Part shown: positions 43,439 through 55,310 of the stretch, piece by piece
Numbering within the stretch: the stretch's first letter is position 1
Layout of the letters: the number at the start of each line of letters is the position of its first letter
Assembly (NCBI GenBank): GCA_948567375.1
Contig: OX419756.1
Span: 37,488,552-37,552,551 of the forward strand
Length of the DNA: 64,000 bases
From: Lunularia cruciata
Lineage: Eukaryota; Streptophyta; Marchantiopsida; Lunulariales; Lunulariaceae
Direction: 5' to 3'
The notes under the pieces: generated by a model
The model's database searches: none
Told to the model about the DNA's origin: nothing
Seen by the model: the letters and a program-made list of their open reading frames with translations, nothing else
Translations under genes and position numbers: made by a program

Positions 43439-46400
43439 TCACAGAATTCGCTTCAGGCGACTAACAAGCTCATCCTGCAACAACGGCACATAAAGCACAG
43501 ATAGATCAGAAATTTGAAGAAGTGAAAAGTAATTGTCTATGACATTTGATTGTTCCAGACGCAACTTGCCGGCTCCATTACTGGGAGCCATATCTCCTTT
43601 CTCCAATAGACCAAAGCCTTCGAAAGGAATACAAATAAAACACAACGTGACAACACTCATTGGTGATGTTACATGTGGTGCGCATTCGATTATAACCCCC
43701 AAACAGACATTACTGATCCATGAAACTTTGGTCTTTCTTGTAGAAAAGCCTTAACTCATTGACTCCAGAGTGCTATCCTTAAATGCGATGCAAGGGTCAG
43801 GATTAGAAATTATGAGAAGGTTAAAAGACCTTGTTTCCTTTCACAGGTTCTCCTCTCTCTTTGAGCAAGGCCTTAATCTTCGGAACGGTGAAACCCTGAA
43901 TCTCCTTATCTGTAAAGCGACTTGTTCCGCCCTCTGGAGAAGCTAACACAGAATTACATGAGAGAATGCCAGGCACAAAAAGTTTCCCGTATAGTCTAGA
44001 ACATAATACTATTGCAGTATTCATCGAGACGTACTTCAGGCTGTGAGAGGGCCAGCTGCATTCATCACCCTGTACACAAGCTATTTGGTGTTTTATCATG
44101 ATGAGGTGAGGAGAGGCAAGATGTTGGACTGCAAGTATTGCCCGAAAGGTCCAGCTTCTTTAAGACACAAAGTCCCATCTGTAGAAGCCTTCTTATAGAA
44201 GATGTATACAAATTACATCAGGACATCAAAGAGAAGATATTGAAAACAAAACTTAGTGACTAGTAAGTAATTTCTTTCTGTACCTTTTCGGATTCCCCCG
44301 GGACCACCGCCAGTATTCATTCTCTTGATAATTATCTTTTCATCGCATGCCCGTTCTGCAAGTCTGGAAATAACGTCACAAAATATATAAGTACATCTAT
44401 ATACAGGAGTGTTGTGTTTGAAGGTACTTGAAGACGAATGATCGTAAGATAACCAGGTCTTCCTCTCTTACGAGGCTTTGATGCTCGCTCTACTATACCA
44501 TGCTATTTTTTGTCCAGTCTCAACCAACTCTAGGTTACCTCTAACCTCAATCAGGATAAAAAGTTCAATTCACCTGAGATCCCAGACGTAACTGTCCATA
44601 ATCCTCTTCAATATTCCCATATATGGTGAGGACACCCTAAGTATTGTCTTCCAGGTGGCATTGTCTATTCAAAACAGACAAGTCTTGCTTGTGCAGAGGA
44701 CAAGCAGCTACAGTGGGAAATATGTAACAAATGTCGTCTTTTCCAAATCCGGTACACGAAAGGCGTGATATTAGAATTTTGGGGATCGTCATTACGTTAA
44801 TTATGAACCACAAGGAAAGGGAAAGACAACTGATAGAGGTTTGAGAACTATGAACAGTTTTACGTATAGGCTTCTCGTTTGCTATAAAATGGTTACCAAT
44901 AAATGACAGGCGAAAGACCAGGTTCAGGTGCATCACAAAAGCGATAATGACGAGAATAACGAGGAAACAAGATACTCTCGAGCTGCTTTACCTCTTGCCT
45001 TTACCCTCCTCGGAGAGAGCTTTCCTTTTGTTATCTTTAGCTTTCGTGTCTACTCCTCGACCTTTCTTCAAAGTCAAATATCGGATGAGGATGTTTGTTG
45101 AGTCTGTCTTAATTAGTTGCTCAACTGCAAATAAGGTGACATATGTCAGAATTCGGTTGCACAGGGCATGCAACTGAGCAATTCTAATTCTTCGAGCCGT
45201 TAAGACTTTGGTCTTTAATCATCCTTTGGACATAAAAAAAACTCACTCCCTAGACTAGCTAATCTTATATCACCTATTTAAATGAAAGCAGTCAAAGCCA
45301 TTAAGACGCATTGACATTGATTAGGCAAGATGTATCCAACCTGGTGGAGCTGTTTCGTGATCGCATATGTACACCTTCAAGCTTCCCTGCGTAACCAAGG
45401 AAATCGATTAGGGACTTCATCCTTAACACATTCTGTTATCACTCTCATTTACGACAGTGTTGCTCCTTACAAGTCAGGCGAATATCTAGACATAAGTGAA
45501 GCATCTTCTTGGACTAAGTGAATTCGAGACAGTCTGCAAGGTCGATCGGAGGCCTCCGTTAAAAGGTTCCTTTGAAACCATTGATTATGGTTCAAGAGAA
45601 AACAAGGACTAGAAGTTCGAAAGTATGATTGTGCTCCATCATTTTTGGAAAAAAACAGTTTACGTGAATGATGACTTATATCCAGAGTGCTTCAGGATCT
45701 TAACTACGCACACATGATTCCTCATCTCGCATATGTAGCTCAGTAGCCAGAAGATTCGACTTCTTTGCCTTCCAGATAGATATATTACGTAACTAGTAAC
45801 CTAAGTTGAATACACAGCGGCAACTTGAGATGTGAAGAATCATGTTTGGAGCTGTATTGTCTCCATGACCTGACTCCCGACATTCCTTGGAAAAAATACT
45901 GGAGAATGTGCAAAACTTTTGCGGATAGATGGAGCACACGAACACAAACTAATGTTGACAGACAGTAAAGTGTCTGTGAGTGAGATTTGCTTAGCGAATG
46001 GTCACAGTAATGACAAATCTTAGTGACCGAGTTGCGTCTTAGTCGCGTATTACAGCCATCGTGCGAAGGCCGTAAAAATATCAAGATTTTATCTCCTATA
46101 ACCGTTACTCCGAAAAGGGATCCAAGCCATTCATCCAAGCCATTCATCCATTCATGATACGGACAATTTCCATTTCTCACCGTGTCAAGACCCTATTATC
46201 TTGCAAAGCACATATACATCAGACCATTCACACGCAGGAACTCAAATGCAATGCAGCAAACACTGGGTTTGAATTAGTATCAGTAACCACACACTACGCC
46301 ACAATGTCTGACCCTCTCGAGAGCCCAATCCCGGTATCAACCGCGCTAGCCGATAGCTTGATGGGATGATTTCGCTAACGTAGGTAGCTAAGCTCATCAT

Positions 46401-46581
46401 GCCTGAGATTTAGCTTCTCGACCCTCAAGCTGATAACCCCTACTTTTATCTAGATGCACAATTTCAAGCAAATTCGTGGGTATATGTAGAAAACGATACA
46501 GACCTGACTCGCGGGCGGTTGAGACGAAGAGAAGAATCCTCGAGACGGTAGCTCTTGCAAGTATTGCGCTGCACCTGCCAT
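43439..46581 (-). CDS. Small SAP-domain protein, six exons, 161 aa
   Basis: Six minus-strand exons join in phase: 46581-46504, 45386-45341, 45124-44992, 44363-44284, 43942-43830 and 43474-43439 (TGA). All five introns are GT-AG. The product starts MAGAAQYLQELPSRGFFSSS, has a conserved middle (VYICDHET, then IKTDSTNILIRYLTLKK), a Lys/Arg-rich nuclear-type stretch (NKRKALSEEGKGKR), a Gly-rich loop (MNTGGGPGGIRK) and a C-terminal SAP domain from about 130 to 161 (FTVPKIKALLKERGEPV, split by the last intron before DELVSRLKRIL). SAP domains bind DNA, often in chromatin or repair proteins. I recall a conserved single-SAP plant family of this size; its function is not known to me. No lesion is seen. 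The total length (486 bases with stop) is divisible by three. Confidence 0.87.
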
Positions 46582-46592
46582 CGTTCTTCGAA

Positions 46593-46966
46593 ATGACTCC
46601 AGACGAAAATCAACTCGATCCTCGTACTGCGCCTTCTCTCTCCCCTCTAGAAACTGCGCAATCGCTTACTGCGTTAAACCCTAACAAGCACCCGTTTCTT
46701 CACCTACAATCCCGTTGTCGATACTCACGATCCTTCGTCATTTACCAACCGACTTGCCATCGACAGATCTTTCCCGCTTGAATTTTCCCTCGACGAATTC
46801 CACGCGTTCGACGTTATCGCAACAGCAACCTTCCACCAGCTCAAGGTTCCAAACTACAGTGTTTATGATCAATCAAGAATAAGTCTATTTCTTACGATGC
46901 CCCTTCTGAATCCTTCACACATGAACCCGTCATCTCCGTCTCCTTCCGCTTCGAACTCTCGCCGTT
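46593..46966 (+). pseudogene. Possible divergent coding fragment sharing the SAP promoter
   Basis: An ATG at 46593 lies only 11 bases from the SAP start codon on the opposite strand and opens 62 codons to 46781. A second frame, shifted, is open from about 46,680 to 46,966 and reads protein-like (YNPVVDTHDPSSFTNRLAID, then FSLDEFHAFDVIATATFHQL). Joining them needs a frameshift or a splice. It may be a decayed head-to-head gene or chance. I recognise no family. Confidence 0.25.
46676..46684 (-). promoter_or_regulatory. telo-box upstream of the SAP gene
   Basis: AAACCCTAA on the plus strand (TTAGGGTTT in the gene's direction), about 95 bases above the start codon. Telo-boxes are common in promoters of plant genes tied to cell growth. 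Confidence 0.5.
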
Positions 46967-47379
46967 GAGCTTGGTTTGGCCTTCTGCATCACAGTAAAGT
47001 GTGAACTTAACTTGCTCCGGAGTTATACAGTTAAATGTAGAGTTAAAACGAACCCCGATTCTAAACCCGTATCTTTCAGTGTCGATTGTTGATGTTCTTG
47101 ATTAAAATACACTCTTAGTTTGCTTGTTTAAATTGCAATCTATTGCCGGGAATGTTGCGGAGAAAGCTTGTTCGACGGGAGAACAACACGACCGGCTGTA
47201 GATTATGCATTTTATTACGGTAGAATAAACCTGAAATATGGGTTGGTTTCTAGCAAGGGACAATTTTTAATATGTACTAGTGGAATATGGAATGTTAAAT
47301 ACTGGATGAAAGCACAGTTAAGAAGATATGTCTTTACTTCATTGTTAGTTTAATCTGTTTTAGTTACCATCATTTTTTG

Positions 47380-49681
47380 ATATAATAGATAACGGAATTT
47401 TATTTCTAATTTATAAAATGACATTTATTACTTATTGTTACTTATTTATTATAGAGCACATAATTTTAACCTTTTTTTCATAAGTACTTTTCATCCAGAT
47501 TATGGATGAAAAGTACACTGAGAAAGTACAATATTATTATATGATATAAAATTCTATCAAGATTGGCTGACATTAATTACCATTATATGAATTGTGTAGA
47601 TTTAGATTTTAATGTAAAATTTAACAAAATTACATAAATATTTATTCAAAATGTATCTAAATATTATAATTATATATCCATATTTTTAATTGGAAATAAT
47701 GAGATTAATTTAGATAATAATTTATATAATAATAAATATAATTTCAATTTCACATCCCATACTCATACAGAAAATAAATATCTTATTCTTTCAAAATTAA
47801 TTACTCACTAAAATCTCTTCTTTGTTAGCATCATACATAATATGATCCTAGTGTTTGAAGTGTTATATTTTTGCAGAGCTAATACATTTGTATAAGAAAT
47901 TATAGGATTTGAACTATTCAAATCAATAGTCAAATTTTTTGTTGGTAATTTGGTATTTAAGTTAAATTATATTTGTAAAAATTATCTATTTAATTATACT
48001 AAAATTTCTTAAATAATCACTCAAAGTTCTTAAATAATAACTCAAAGTCTGATACTACTCTTACCTTTTCTTTCTAATTTTAAACAAATACAGATTTTTT
48101 TTGAAAATTCTATAAATTGGATTTTAGTTAGATCCAAAGTTCTATACTTTATTTTAAATTTATTTTCTTATTGAATTAAAAAATATTTTTGGAAAAAAGT
48201 AATATTCCACAACAGAATTAAGCTAAATTTACTTATTGATAAAGATATATACTAATAACATTATAAAGTTTTACTTATGTTTATATGGTTGTATTAGGAG
48301 CTTTAATGGATTTTCAATACCACATGCACTATCTTTGTATAATGAATTATAACCTTGTATGAATTATTCTAGTTAATATTTGTTTTAGGTCATACTCTAC
48401 TTTTACCAATAATTATTGATTACTTTATTGCTATAGAGAAATAATTCTAATATACTAAGAAAATGTAAAGTCTTGAAAGCACATAAGATTGGAATTCTCA
48501 AAAAACTCCAATGCCACAAAGTAACACATTGTATTTATTATATAACAAAAAAACTATACTCAAAGAGAACTACATACTTAGGTTAGATATATGGATTGGT
48601 GATATGTCAACAAATTACACCTTTAGATTAGATGCATGGATTGTTGATATATAGATCCATGTTCTATTTGGTTGGTCAAACAAGTTTGACCAAAATGAAT
48701 ATTCTAGAGAATCTTCTTGAACAAAACTCAAAATAACATGGAAGAGACACTATTGAAAAGATCTCAAAATATCATAAAAAAGAGATAAGATCTCAAGAAG
48801 AAAAAAAAGAGGAGGAGAAGGCAATGCCATTTCCTCTCAAAGGACTTTAAGATTCTATTAATCGAGGCCTAATTCTTTTGTTTAGGCTTCCACGATTAGC
48901 TCTAAATTCTTTGTGTGTTTTTTACTATCATGTAGAACCTCTTTAAGATATTACCATGCCCATTTTCACATATAGCTAATTTGGTTAGCTAATGGTATTA
49001 CAAAAAGTCATGGAAATTGATAAGCTAGTATTTTTCTTCTTCATTCTTATCTTTTTTTAGTTTCAAAGTTTTTAATTTTATTGATATTTATGCGACTCAA
49101 TTCTCATCATCTTAGAATATTATTAATGGGTATATATTACTATATATACATGGTTTGATTGTTGGTTTTTTTATGAATCTTTGTCTTGTAACACCAAAGC
49201 TAGTTTGTTTGGATGTTGGAATGATGGTCTTGGTGATTAGAGTTATATTAGTAGTTGCTCAAAGGCTCCTTAACAACGGCTAGATTTTATATTAGGGCTC
49301 TTGATTACATCATGGGGACTATCATCACTTGCATCATTTATAGCATCAGATGTGTCATCAATGGCACCATGAGGGCTAGAGATGTAGGTTGAGCAAGGAG
49401 TATACTTTTTAAGTGTAACTATAGAGAGCACACTTCTTTGATTTTGAGCCTTCAAGCTCCTTACTGTGGTGGATAGAGGTTGATGAGTATCACCTAGATT
49501 ATCTTTGCTAAAGTAGGTATGGCTTGATTGTAATCATTCCCATTGTTGGTAGACCACTATTTCTTGGGTTTTGGGTTTTTCTTGCGCAGCTTAGGTGGCG
49601 TCCATCATTTAAGGGATAGGACAGAGGTTTTCTAAACCTCCAGTATAGGTATTTTTTATTTGAGTTGAGTATGAATTGATT
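47380..49681. other. AT-rich DNA without genes
   Basis: Long runs of A and T, especially 47,380-48,300. Possible uses (matrix attachment, decayed element) are speculation. No frame of interest is seen. Confidence 0.5.
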
Positions 49682-51247
49682 ATATAAGACAAGTGAGAGT
49701 CAAGGGGAAATGGGATGCAAAAACCAAGTAATGCTTTTGTCGTATCTCCAAGCCTAATCGGATTGTTGGTATCTATGATTGTGGTTACTCAAAATTCTCC
49801 TTCAACCTCATGGATCATGGACAAAAACCTAGCTTGAGTTGTTGCAAATTTGATAGTGAGTAGTTGGTATGTATAACTAGAGCTCAAATTGATTGGAATT
49901 GAATCAATTTTGAGTTAATGGATGTTCAATTCAAGTGCAAGAGAGTAAAATCTGATTCACTCATGTTGTGATTTGTACCTAAAAAACAAAATTGGAGGTA
50001 GATTGTGAAACCTATTAAATTAGAATTTGGAAAACCTAATCCTCTTAAATTGGAGAAATGGCGGTAGATTTAGGAGTTTTGGCGGAAGACTTGGAGATCC
50101 ATCAGATCATGGGTCCAATTGGTGGAGGTCGGCTAGGTTCAAAGGTCAAGTTGGCAAGGGTTTAGCTAGATTTGGAGGTGTGTTAGATTTGGCAAAGGTT
50201 GGCCAAAATTGGTGATAATTCAAATTGGCAAGAAGAGAGTAAGCATGAAATCAAGTGCATAAACCAAGAAGTGCTTTGGTGGTATCTCCAAGCCTCCTGT
50301 GATTGTTGGTTTTTGTGATTGGGATCACTCAAACTCTCCTTCAGTTGTGTAGATTGTGGGCAAAACCCTTGCTTGAGATGTTGTAGATTTGATAGCGGGC
50401 AAACTTTGTGTGGAAGCATTGCACAATTATTCAGAATTGAATCTTTTTTGAGTTAGTGGATGTTCAATTTGAGGACAAGAGAATGAAATTGGAAACCCTT
50501 GTGTTTTGAATTACATCTAAAAAGTAAAATTGGATCTGAATTGTGAAACCCATCCTCTTGAATTAGAGATTTGGAAAACTTCATCTCTCAAATTGGAGAA
50601 ATGGTGGTAGATTTAGTGGTTTTCTAGATTGGCAAAAGACTTAAAGATCCATCAGATCAAACATTGAGTTGGTTGAGGTTGGTTAGATTTGGATGTGTGT
50701 CAGATTTGGCGGAGGTTAGCTAGAATTAGTGAATGTTCAAATTGGCAAGAAGAGAGTAAGGGGGAAATTGGATGTAGAAACCAAGCTGCCTTGGTGCCTT
50801 GGTGGTATCTCCGAGCTTAATGGGATTGTTAGTATCTATTATTGTAGCTACTCAAACTTCTCCTTCAATTATGTAGATCACGGGCAAAAACCTTGCTTGA
50901 GTTGTTGCATATTTGATAGTAAGCATACTGTATGAGTAAGCACTATCCAAATTTTTGAGACTTGAATTAATTTTGAGTTAGTAGATATTCAGTTTGAAGA
51001 CAAGATTGTGAAATTGGTGGCCTTATGTTGAAAATTAGACCCCAAAAGCAAAATTGGAGGCAAATTGTGAAACACATCCTTCAAAACTAGGGATTTGGAA
51101 AGCCTCATCCCTCAAATTGGCAAAATAGTAGTAAATTTGAGGGTTTTCTATTAAGAAATTGTAGTAGTTTAAGGGTTTTCTAGGTTTACGGAAGACTTGG
51201 AGATTCATCATATTAGAGGTTGAGTTGGTAAAGATCAACCTTTCATG
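49682..51247 (+). repeat. Three tandem copies of a ~517-bp repeat
   Basis: Unit starts lie near 49,682, 50,221 (CAAATTGGCAAGAAGAGAGT) and 50,738 (same phrase). Each unit includes TGGTATCTCCAAGC(C), CTCAAA(C/A)T(C)TCCTTC, GAGTTAGTGGATGTTCAATT and a GGAAAACCT-type segment in the same order. The spacing is about 540 then 517 bp. The third unit is cut at about 51,247 by the end of element D. Confidence 0.75.
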
Positions 51248-52249
51248 GTTTGCATTGCATCGTCTCTTTTCTCTTCTAACCACATTAGTTGATGGATCCA
51301 AAGATCTTTGCTTTCTTCCTTTGACAATCATTCTTCACAAAGAATCCGATATGTTGGTACTTCAAATTCAACTGGTAGTATGAGATGCAAGCCGTATGTC
51401 AAGAAGTATGGAGTTTGTTTGGTTGTGATCTTTTTGTCGTGCAATATGCCCACAACATGGCTGATAATTTTGTATCCCAGTCATAGGCATAATTGACAGT
51501 CACGTTATTCAAAATTTTGCAAAGTAACCCATTCGCCTTTTTCGTTAAGCCATTTGCTTTTGGGTTATAAGGAGTCGTCCTCCATTGTTTAATCTAGAAG
51601 TACTTTGTTAACGCCTCCATCACAGAGTTCAAAAAATGTGTCCCTCTGTCACTGACCAATTCTAGAGGACACCCATATCAGGAGATGATGTTTCAAAAGA
51701 AAAATTCCGCCACAAATTCAGCATCATCTCTGCGAGTTGCTTCAGCTTCGACCATCTTGGTAGCATAGTTAGTGCAAACCAAAATGTATCTCTTCCTTGT
51801 GACTTGAGTCACTGGTTGAATGGGACCCACAAAGTCAATTCCCCATTTCTCAAATGGGGCCAAGGGTAAAATTGGTCTCAAAGGCCATTGAGAGCCATCG
51901 GCTTCCCCATTCTCTAACAAGCATCACAGCTTTGGATATGGGCATGCGTGTCTTTGTACATCATAGGCCACCAATACCCCAAGGAAAGAATCTTCTTTAC
52001 AGTATTCTTCAGAGCATAGTGTCCTCCCGATGCTTTGGAGTGTAAAGACTCAATTATGCCTCCGACTTTGTATGACTCCAAGCATCGCCGAAGTACTTCA
52101 TCTTCACCCATCTCAAATAAAATGATGTGTTTTAGCTGATATGGCCCCATTTTCCGGAGAAAGACTGCCCTCTGCTCCGGGTCCAGCCCTTCAGGACAAT
52201 GGAGAGTATGCAAATAATGATATTTGGCTCCATACCTCATACTTTGCAT
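51248..52249 (-). pseudogene. Integrase of element D (truncated)
   Basis: The zinc region is complete (SLHSKASGGHYALKNTVKKI, then HIQSCDAC). The core begins FEKWGIDFVGPI. Frameshifts follow near 51,690 and the sequence ends before the C-terminal tail (compare GPYQVLHLYENG in element C). Confidence 0.8.
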
Positions 52250-52258
52250 TATTGTTAA

Positions 52259-53159
52259 TTAATATAACTCTTCATCAAAGAACCAATCGTCAATTTCCCA
52301 TTCTTGGTCTTGAGTTTCTAACTTGGATAGGAAGTCCGCATTCAAATGCAAAGCTCCCTTCCTTACTTGTACATTATATGTGAATTCTTGTAACAACAAG
52401 ATCCATCTTGCAATTTGCTTGCACAAATCTGCCTTCTTGACCAAATATTGCAATGCGTAATAGTCAACATAGAAGACAAACTCGTATCCCAACAGGTAGT
52501 GGCAAAATTTCTTGTAGGCATACACCATTCCAAGTGCTTCTCCTTCAGTTGTTGAATAGTTTGTTTTAGAAACTGAAAGTTGTCGGCTGGCATAATACAC
52601 CGGGTAGTCCTCCTTCTTCTCGTCCTTCTGACTTAAGACAACTTTGATTGCTATGGACAAAGTGTCCACATATACATGAAAAAGGGACGTCCCAATTTAG
52701 GGCCCTCATAATTGGTGCTTCAACCAGTTTCTTCTTCAACACCTGGAAAGTGTCTTCTTGATCTGCTTCCCACAGGTAGTCTTTGGATTTCTTCAAAAGC
52801 TTTGTAAGGGGTGCAGCAAGCACCACATAGTTTGAAACAAAGCGTTTGTAGTATCCGACATGTCCTAAGAAGGCTCTCAGCTTCCAAATGTTCTTTGGGG
52901 ATTCCAAAATTGAGATTACTTTGACCTTCTCGACATCAACTTCAATACCTTGGCTTGACACCCAATGCCCCAGAAGAATTCCTTCCTTCATGGTGAAGAA
53001 GCATTTCTCTAAGTATAATGACAAACCAGGAAAACGACAATTTTCAAAATTTTGGCAAAGGTAATCTAAATGCACATCTCTTTGCCCAAACACACAAAAA
53101 TCATCAATAAAAACTTCCACAAATTTGCGCAAGAAATCCTTGAAGATTGAATTCATCAT
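52259..53159 (-). pseudogene. RT thumb and RNase H of element D
   Basis: The RT catalytic box VFIDDFCVFG is near 53,110 and is followed by LEKCFFTMKEGILLGH and FLGHVGYYKRF. This form (DDFCVFG, EGILLGH) is typical of Athila. RNase H follows (EGEALGMVYAYKKFCHYLLG, FYVDYYALQYLVKKADL). A TAG at 53162-53160 separates this piece from the RT finger and palm, and a frameshift lies near 52,670. Confidence 0.83.
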
Positions 53160-53162
53160 CCA

Positions 53163-53981
53163 CTAGAAAGTAACAAGAGCATTACACAACCCAAAGGGCA
53201 TTTGATTGTAAGCAAAAGTGCCCCAATTGGTTGTAAATGTGGTTTTATCCTTGTCCTCTTCTCGGATGGATACTTGATTGTATCGTGAAAATCCATCAAG
53301 AAAACTATAACAAGGATGACCAGCTACTTGTTCCAAAATGGTATCAATAAAAGGTAAGGGATGATGATCCTTCCTTGTGACTGCATTCAATTTGCGGAAG
53401 TCTTGGCACACTCGGATGTTCCCTATTTTCTTCTTTGGTACAATGAAAAAGGGGGAGACCCACTCACTACTTAAGACAAGGAAGATGATTCCGCCTTTGA
53501 GTACTTGTCTTTGTGTACCTCTCTGTTGGTGAGTACCCGAAGTACTCACTAATAGTGAGTACTTCGGGTTCAGACGGTATTGTCTCTGCCAAACCGGAAC
53601 TACACCTTCAACTAGATCAATCCGGTGTTCTCCAAATTCTTGTGGAATACCTGACATTTGATTGATAGACCAGGCAAATACATCCTGGAATTCTATAAAC
53701 AAGGTAGTGTATCCTGCCAACTCCTCCAAAGTGAATGTCTTTGAAAATTCTGAAATTTTCCCTTCAATCAAGACAACATCTTGACAGTCATCGGGGTTAA
53801 TGACTTCTTCAACGTGGCTTACTCGGCTTAACCCGAGGTGAGCTGCCATCAACCCACCTTCCTCCAAGTCAGGTTCACCCGAGGTGAGGTCATATGGATC
53901 TTTGTCTTTGACATCCACCTCGTAGCATTCTAAGTAATTGACTTGGACTTTGTCTTCGGATTTGTTTGAGGACAAAGACAA
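53163..53981 (-). pseudogene. Reverse transcriptase fingers and palm of element D
   Basis: The fragment shows VWQRQYRLNPKY, SPFFIVPKKKIGNIRVCQDF, RKLNAVTRKDHHPLPFIDTI, YSFLDGFSRYNQV and MPFGLCNALVTF in the normal RT order. Between NPKY and GGII the protein is abnormal because of a 33-bp palindrome (53536-53568). Confidence 0.85.
53536..53568. repeat. 33-bp near-perfect palindrome inside the RT gene
   Basis: CCCGAAGTACTCACTA, one base, then its exact complement TAGTGAGTACTTCGGG. It sits in the reverse-transcriptase finger region of element D, where it replaces normal coding sequence. Confidence 0.92.
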
Positions 53982-54982
53982 TGAGTCTTTGGATTTGTCC
54001 TTGTCTTCTGACTAGTTTCCCCAAGATGGGGAACCTTTGTCCAACTCACAGTCACTAGCTTTTGGTCTTTGGATAAAATGTCCTTGAACCGTAGCTTTTG
54101 CTGGTGCCAATCCACCACAACTTGGGCACTGTACAACCCGGGTCTTCTGATCAACAGAGGGTAACTAGTTTTGGTTACTAGTCACAACAAAATGTAGTTC
54201 AACTTGAAGGGCACCATTCCAATGATTGTGGTAATGTTTGACAACATGCCCAACGACCGTCTCCTGGTTTGGTCTGCAAATTTCAAGACTCGGGGTGTTG
54301 GCTCAAATGTATGATACCCTAGTCAATTTGTAGTATCCTTGGTCATGACATTCAAACCCGACCCCAAATCGATGGTTATGGATGCGATCATGCACCCGAC
54401 AATCTCCACGTTGACCTCAGGAGATCCTAGATCTTCTTGCTCAATACAATATATAGCGGGCAGGTCTTTCTTTGACATTGACCTTACTTTCTTGAGGGCC
54501 AAATTCAGCTACCTCTTGTACAACTTGTTGTCTTCCCACAATAACTTAAATGTGATGTTTGCATTTGTGGCTACCAAATCCACTACAATATTGTATTGGG
54601 GTACTCCTCCCAATTTAACCATATTTGCCTTTGGCTTTGGGTTCAAAGTCTCTCCATATTCAAATTTGACTTTGGGACGCTTCAGAAAAGTGACGGGATT
54701 GCTAGTGGTCTTGACCCGAGGTTCCTCGGGTTGGCCTACCTTGGCTTGGATTGGACCCTTTACTTTGGATTGGATGTCCATTGGAAAAACTGGAGGCTTC
54801 ATCATTGTCTCCTCCTCCAAACTCATTTCATGAGTCCTGAGTATCGCTTCCTTGAGTTCTTTCTGCAAGGCTTTAGCAAGGATCTTTTCCTCCTTGGCAG
54901 AAAGGATTGCTTTTGAGCGCTGTTGTCGGGAAAATAGCCTACGTGTACCCTTGAGGCTTTTGGGCTTTGAGGTAAGGGACAA
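53982..54982 (-). pseudogene. Spacer and protease of element D
   Basis: The spacer (EERSKA..., VGQPEEPRVKTTSNPVT, VPQYNIVVDLVATNANITF) leads into KKVRSMSKKDLPAIYCIEQE and the protease, whose active-site segment reads IDLGSGLNVMTKDT (Asp-Leu-Gly, as in Athila). It then shows RRPGLYSAQVVVDWHQQKLR. Frameshifts occur near 54,480 and 54,160-54,200. Confidence 0.75.
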
Positions 54983-55310
54983 GAAAGAAAAGGCTTGGAC
55001 AGGAAGGAAAAGGAAGGGAAAGGCTTGCTGGGAGAAAGGAGAATTATTGAAGGGCTACGGCTTGGCCAGGGGAGAAGGAGAATTTTTGAAAGTGCTTGCT
55101 GTGCAGAAATTTGGGGAGAAAGGCCTACTGGAAGAGAGGAGAATTATTGAAGGGTTAAGGCTTGGCCAGGAAGGAGAGATTTTTTTGAAATGTGAGAGGA
55201 CAGGAGGGGGAAGGGCAGGAGGAGAAATTCCAGAGAAGCTGGAGGGTTTGGACAGAGGAACACACACAGGAGAGAAATTTTTGAGTTGGACAGGAGGGCT
55301 CTTGAATTCT
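54950..55310 (+). repeat. GA-rich stretch with ~100-bp imperfect tandem repeats
   Basis: AGGAGAATTATTGAAGGG followed by GGCTTGGCCAGG occurs at about 55,039 and 55,138. Each copy is preceded by CTGG(G/A)AGA and followed by a run of GAGA-rich bases. The stretch lies exactly between the LTR remnant and the pol remnant of element D. A 172-codon plus-strand frame runs through it but has repeat composition. Confidence 0.65.
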
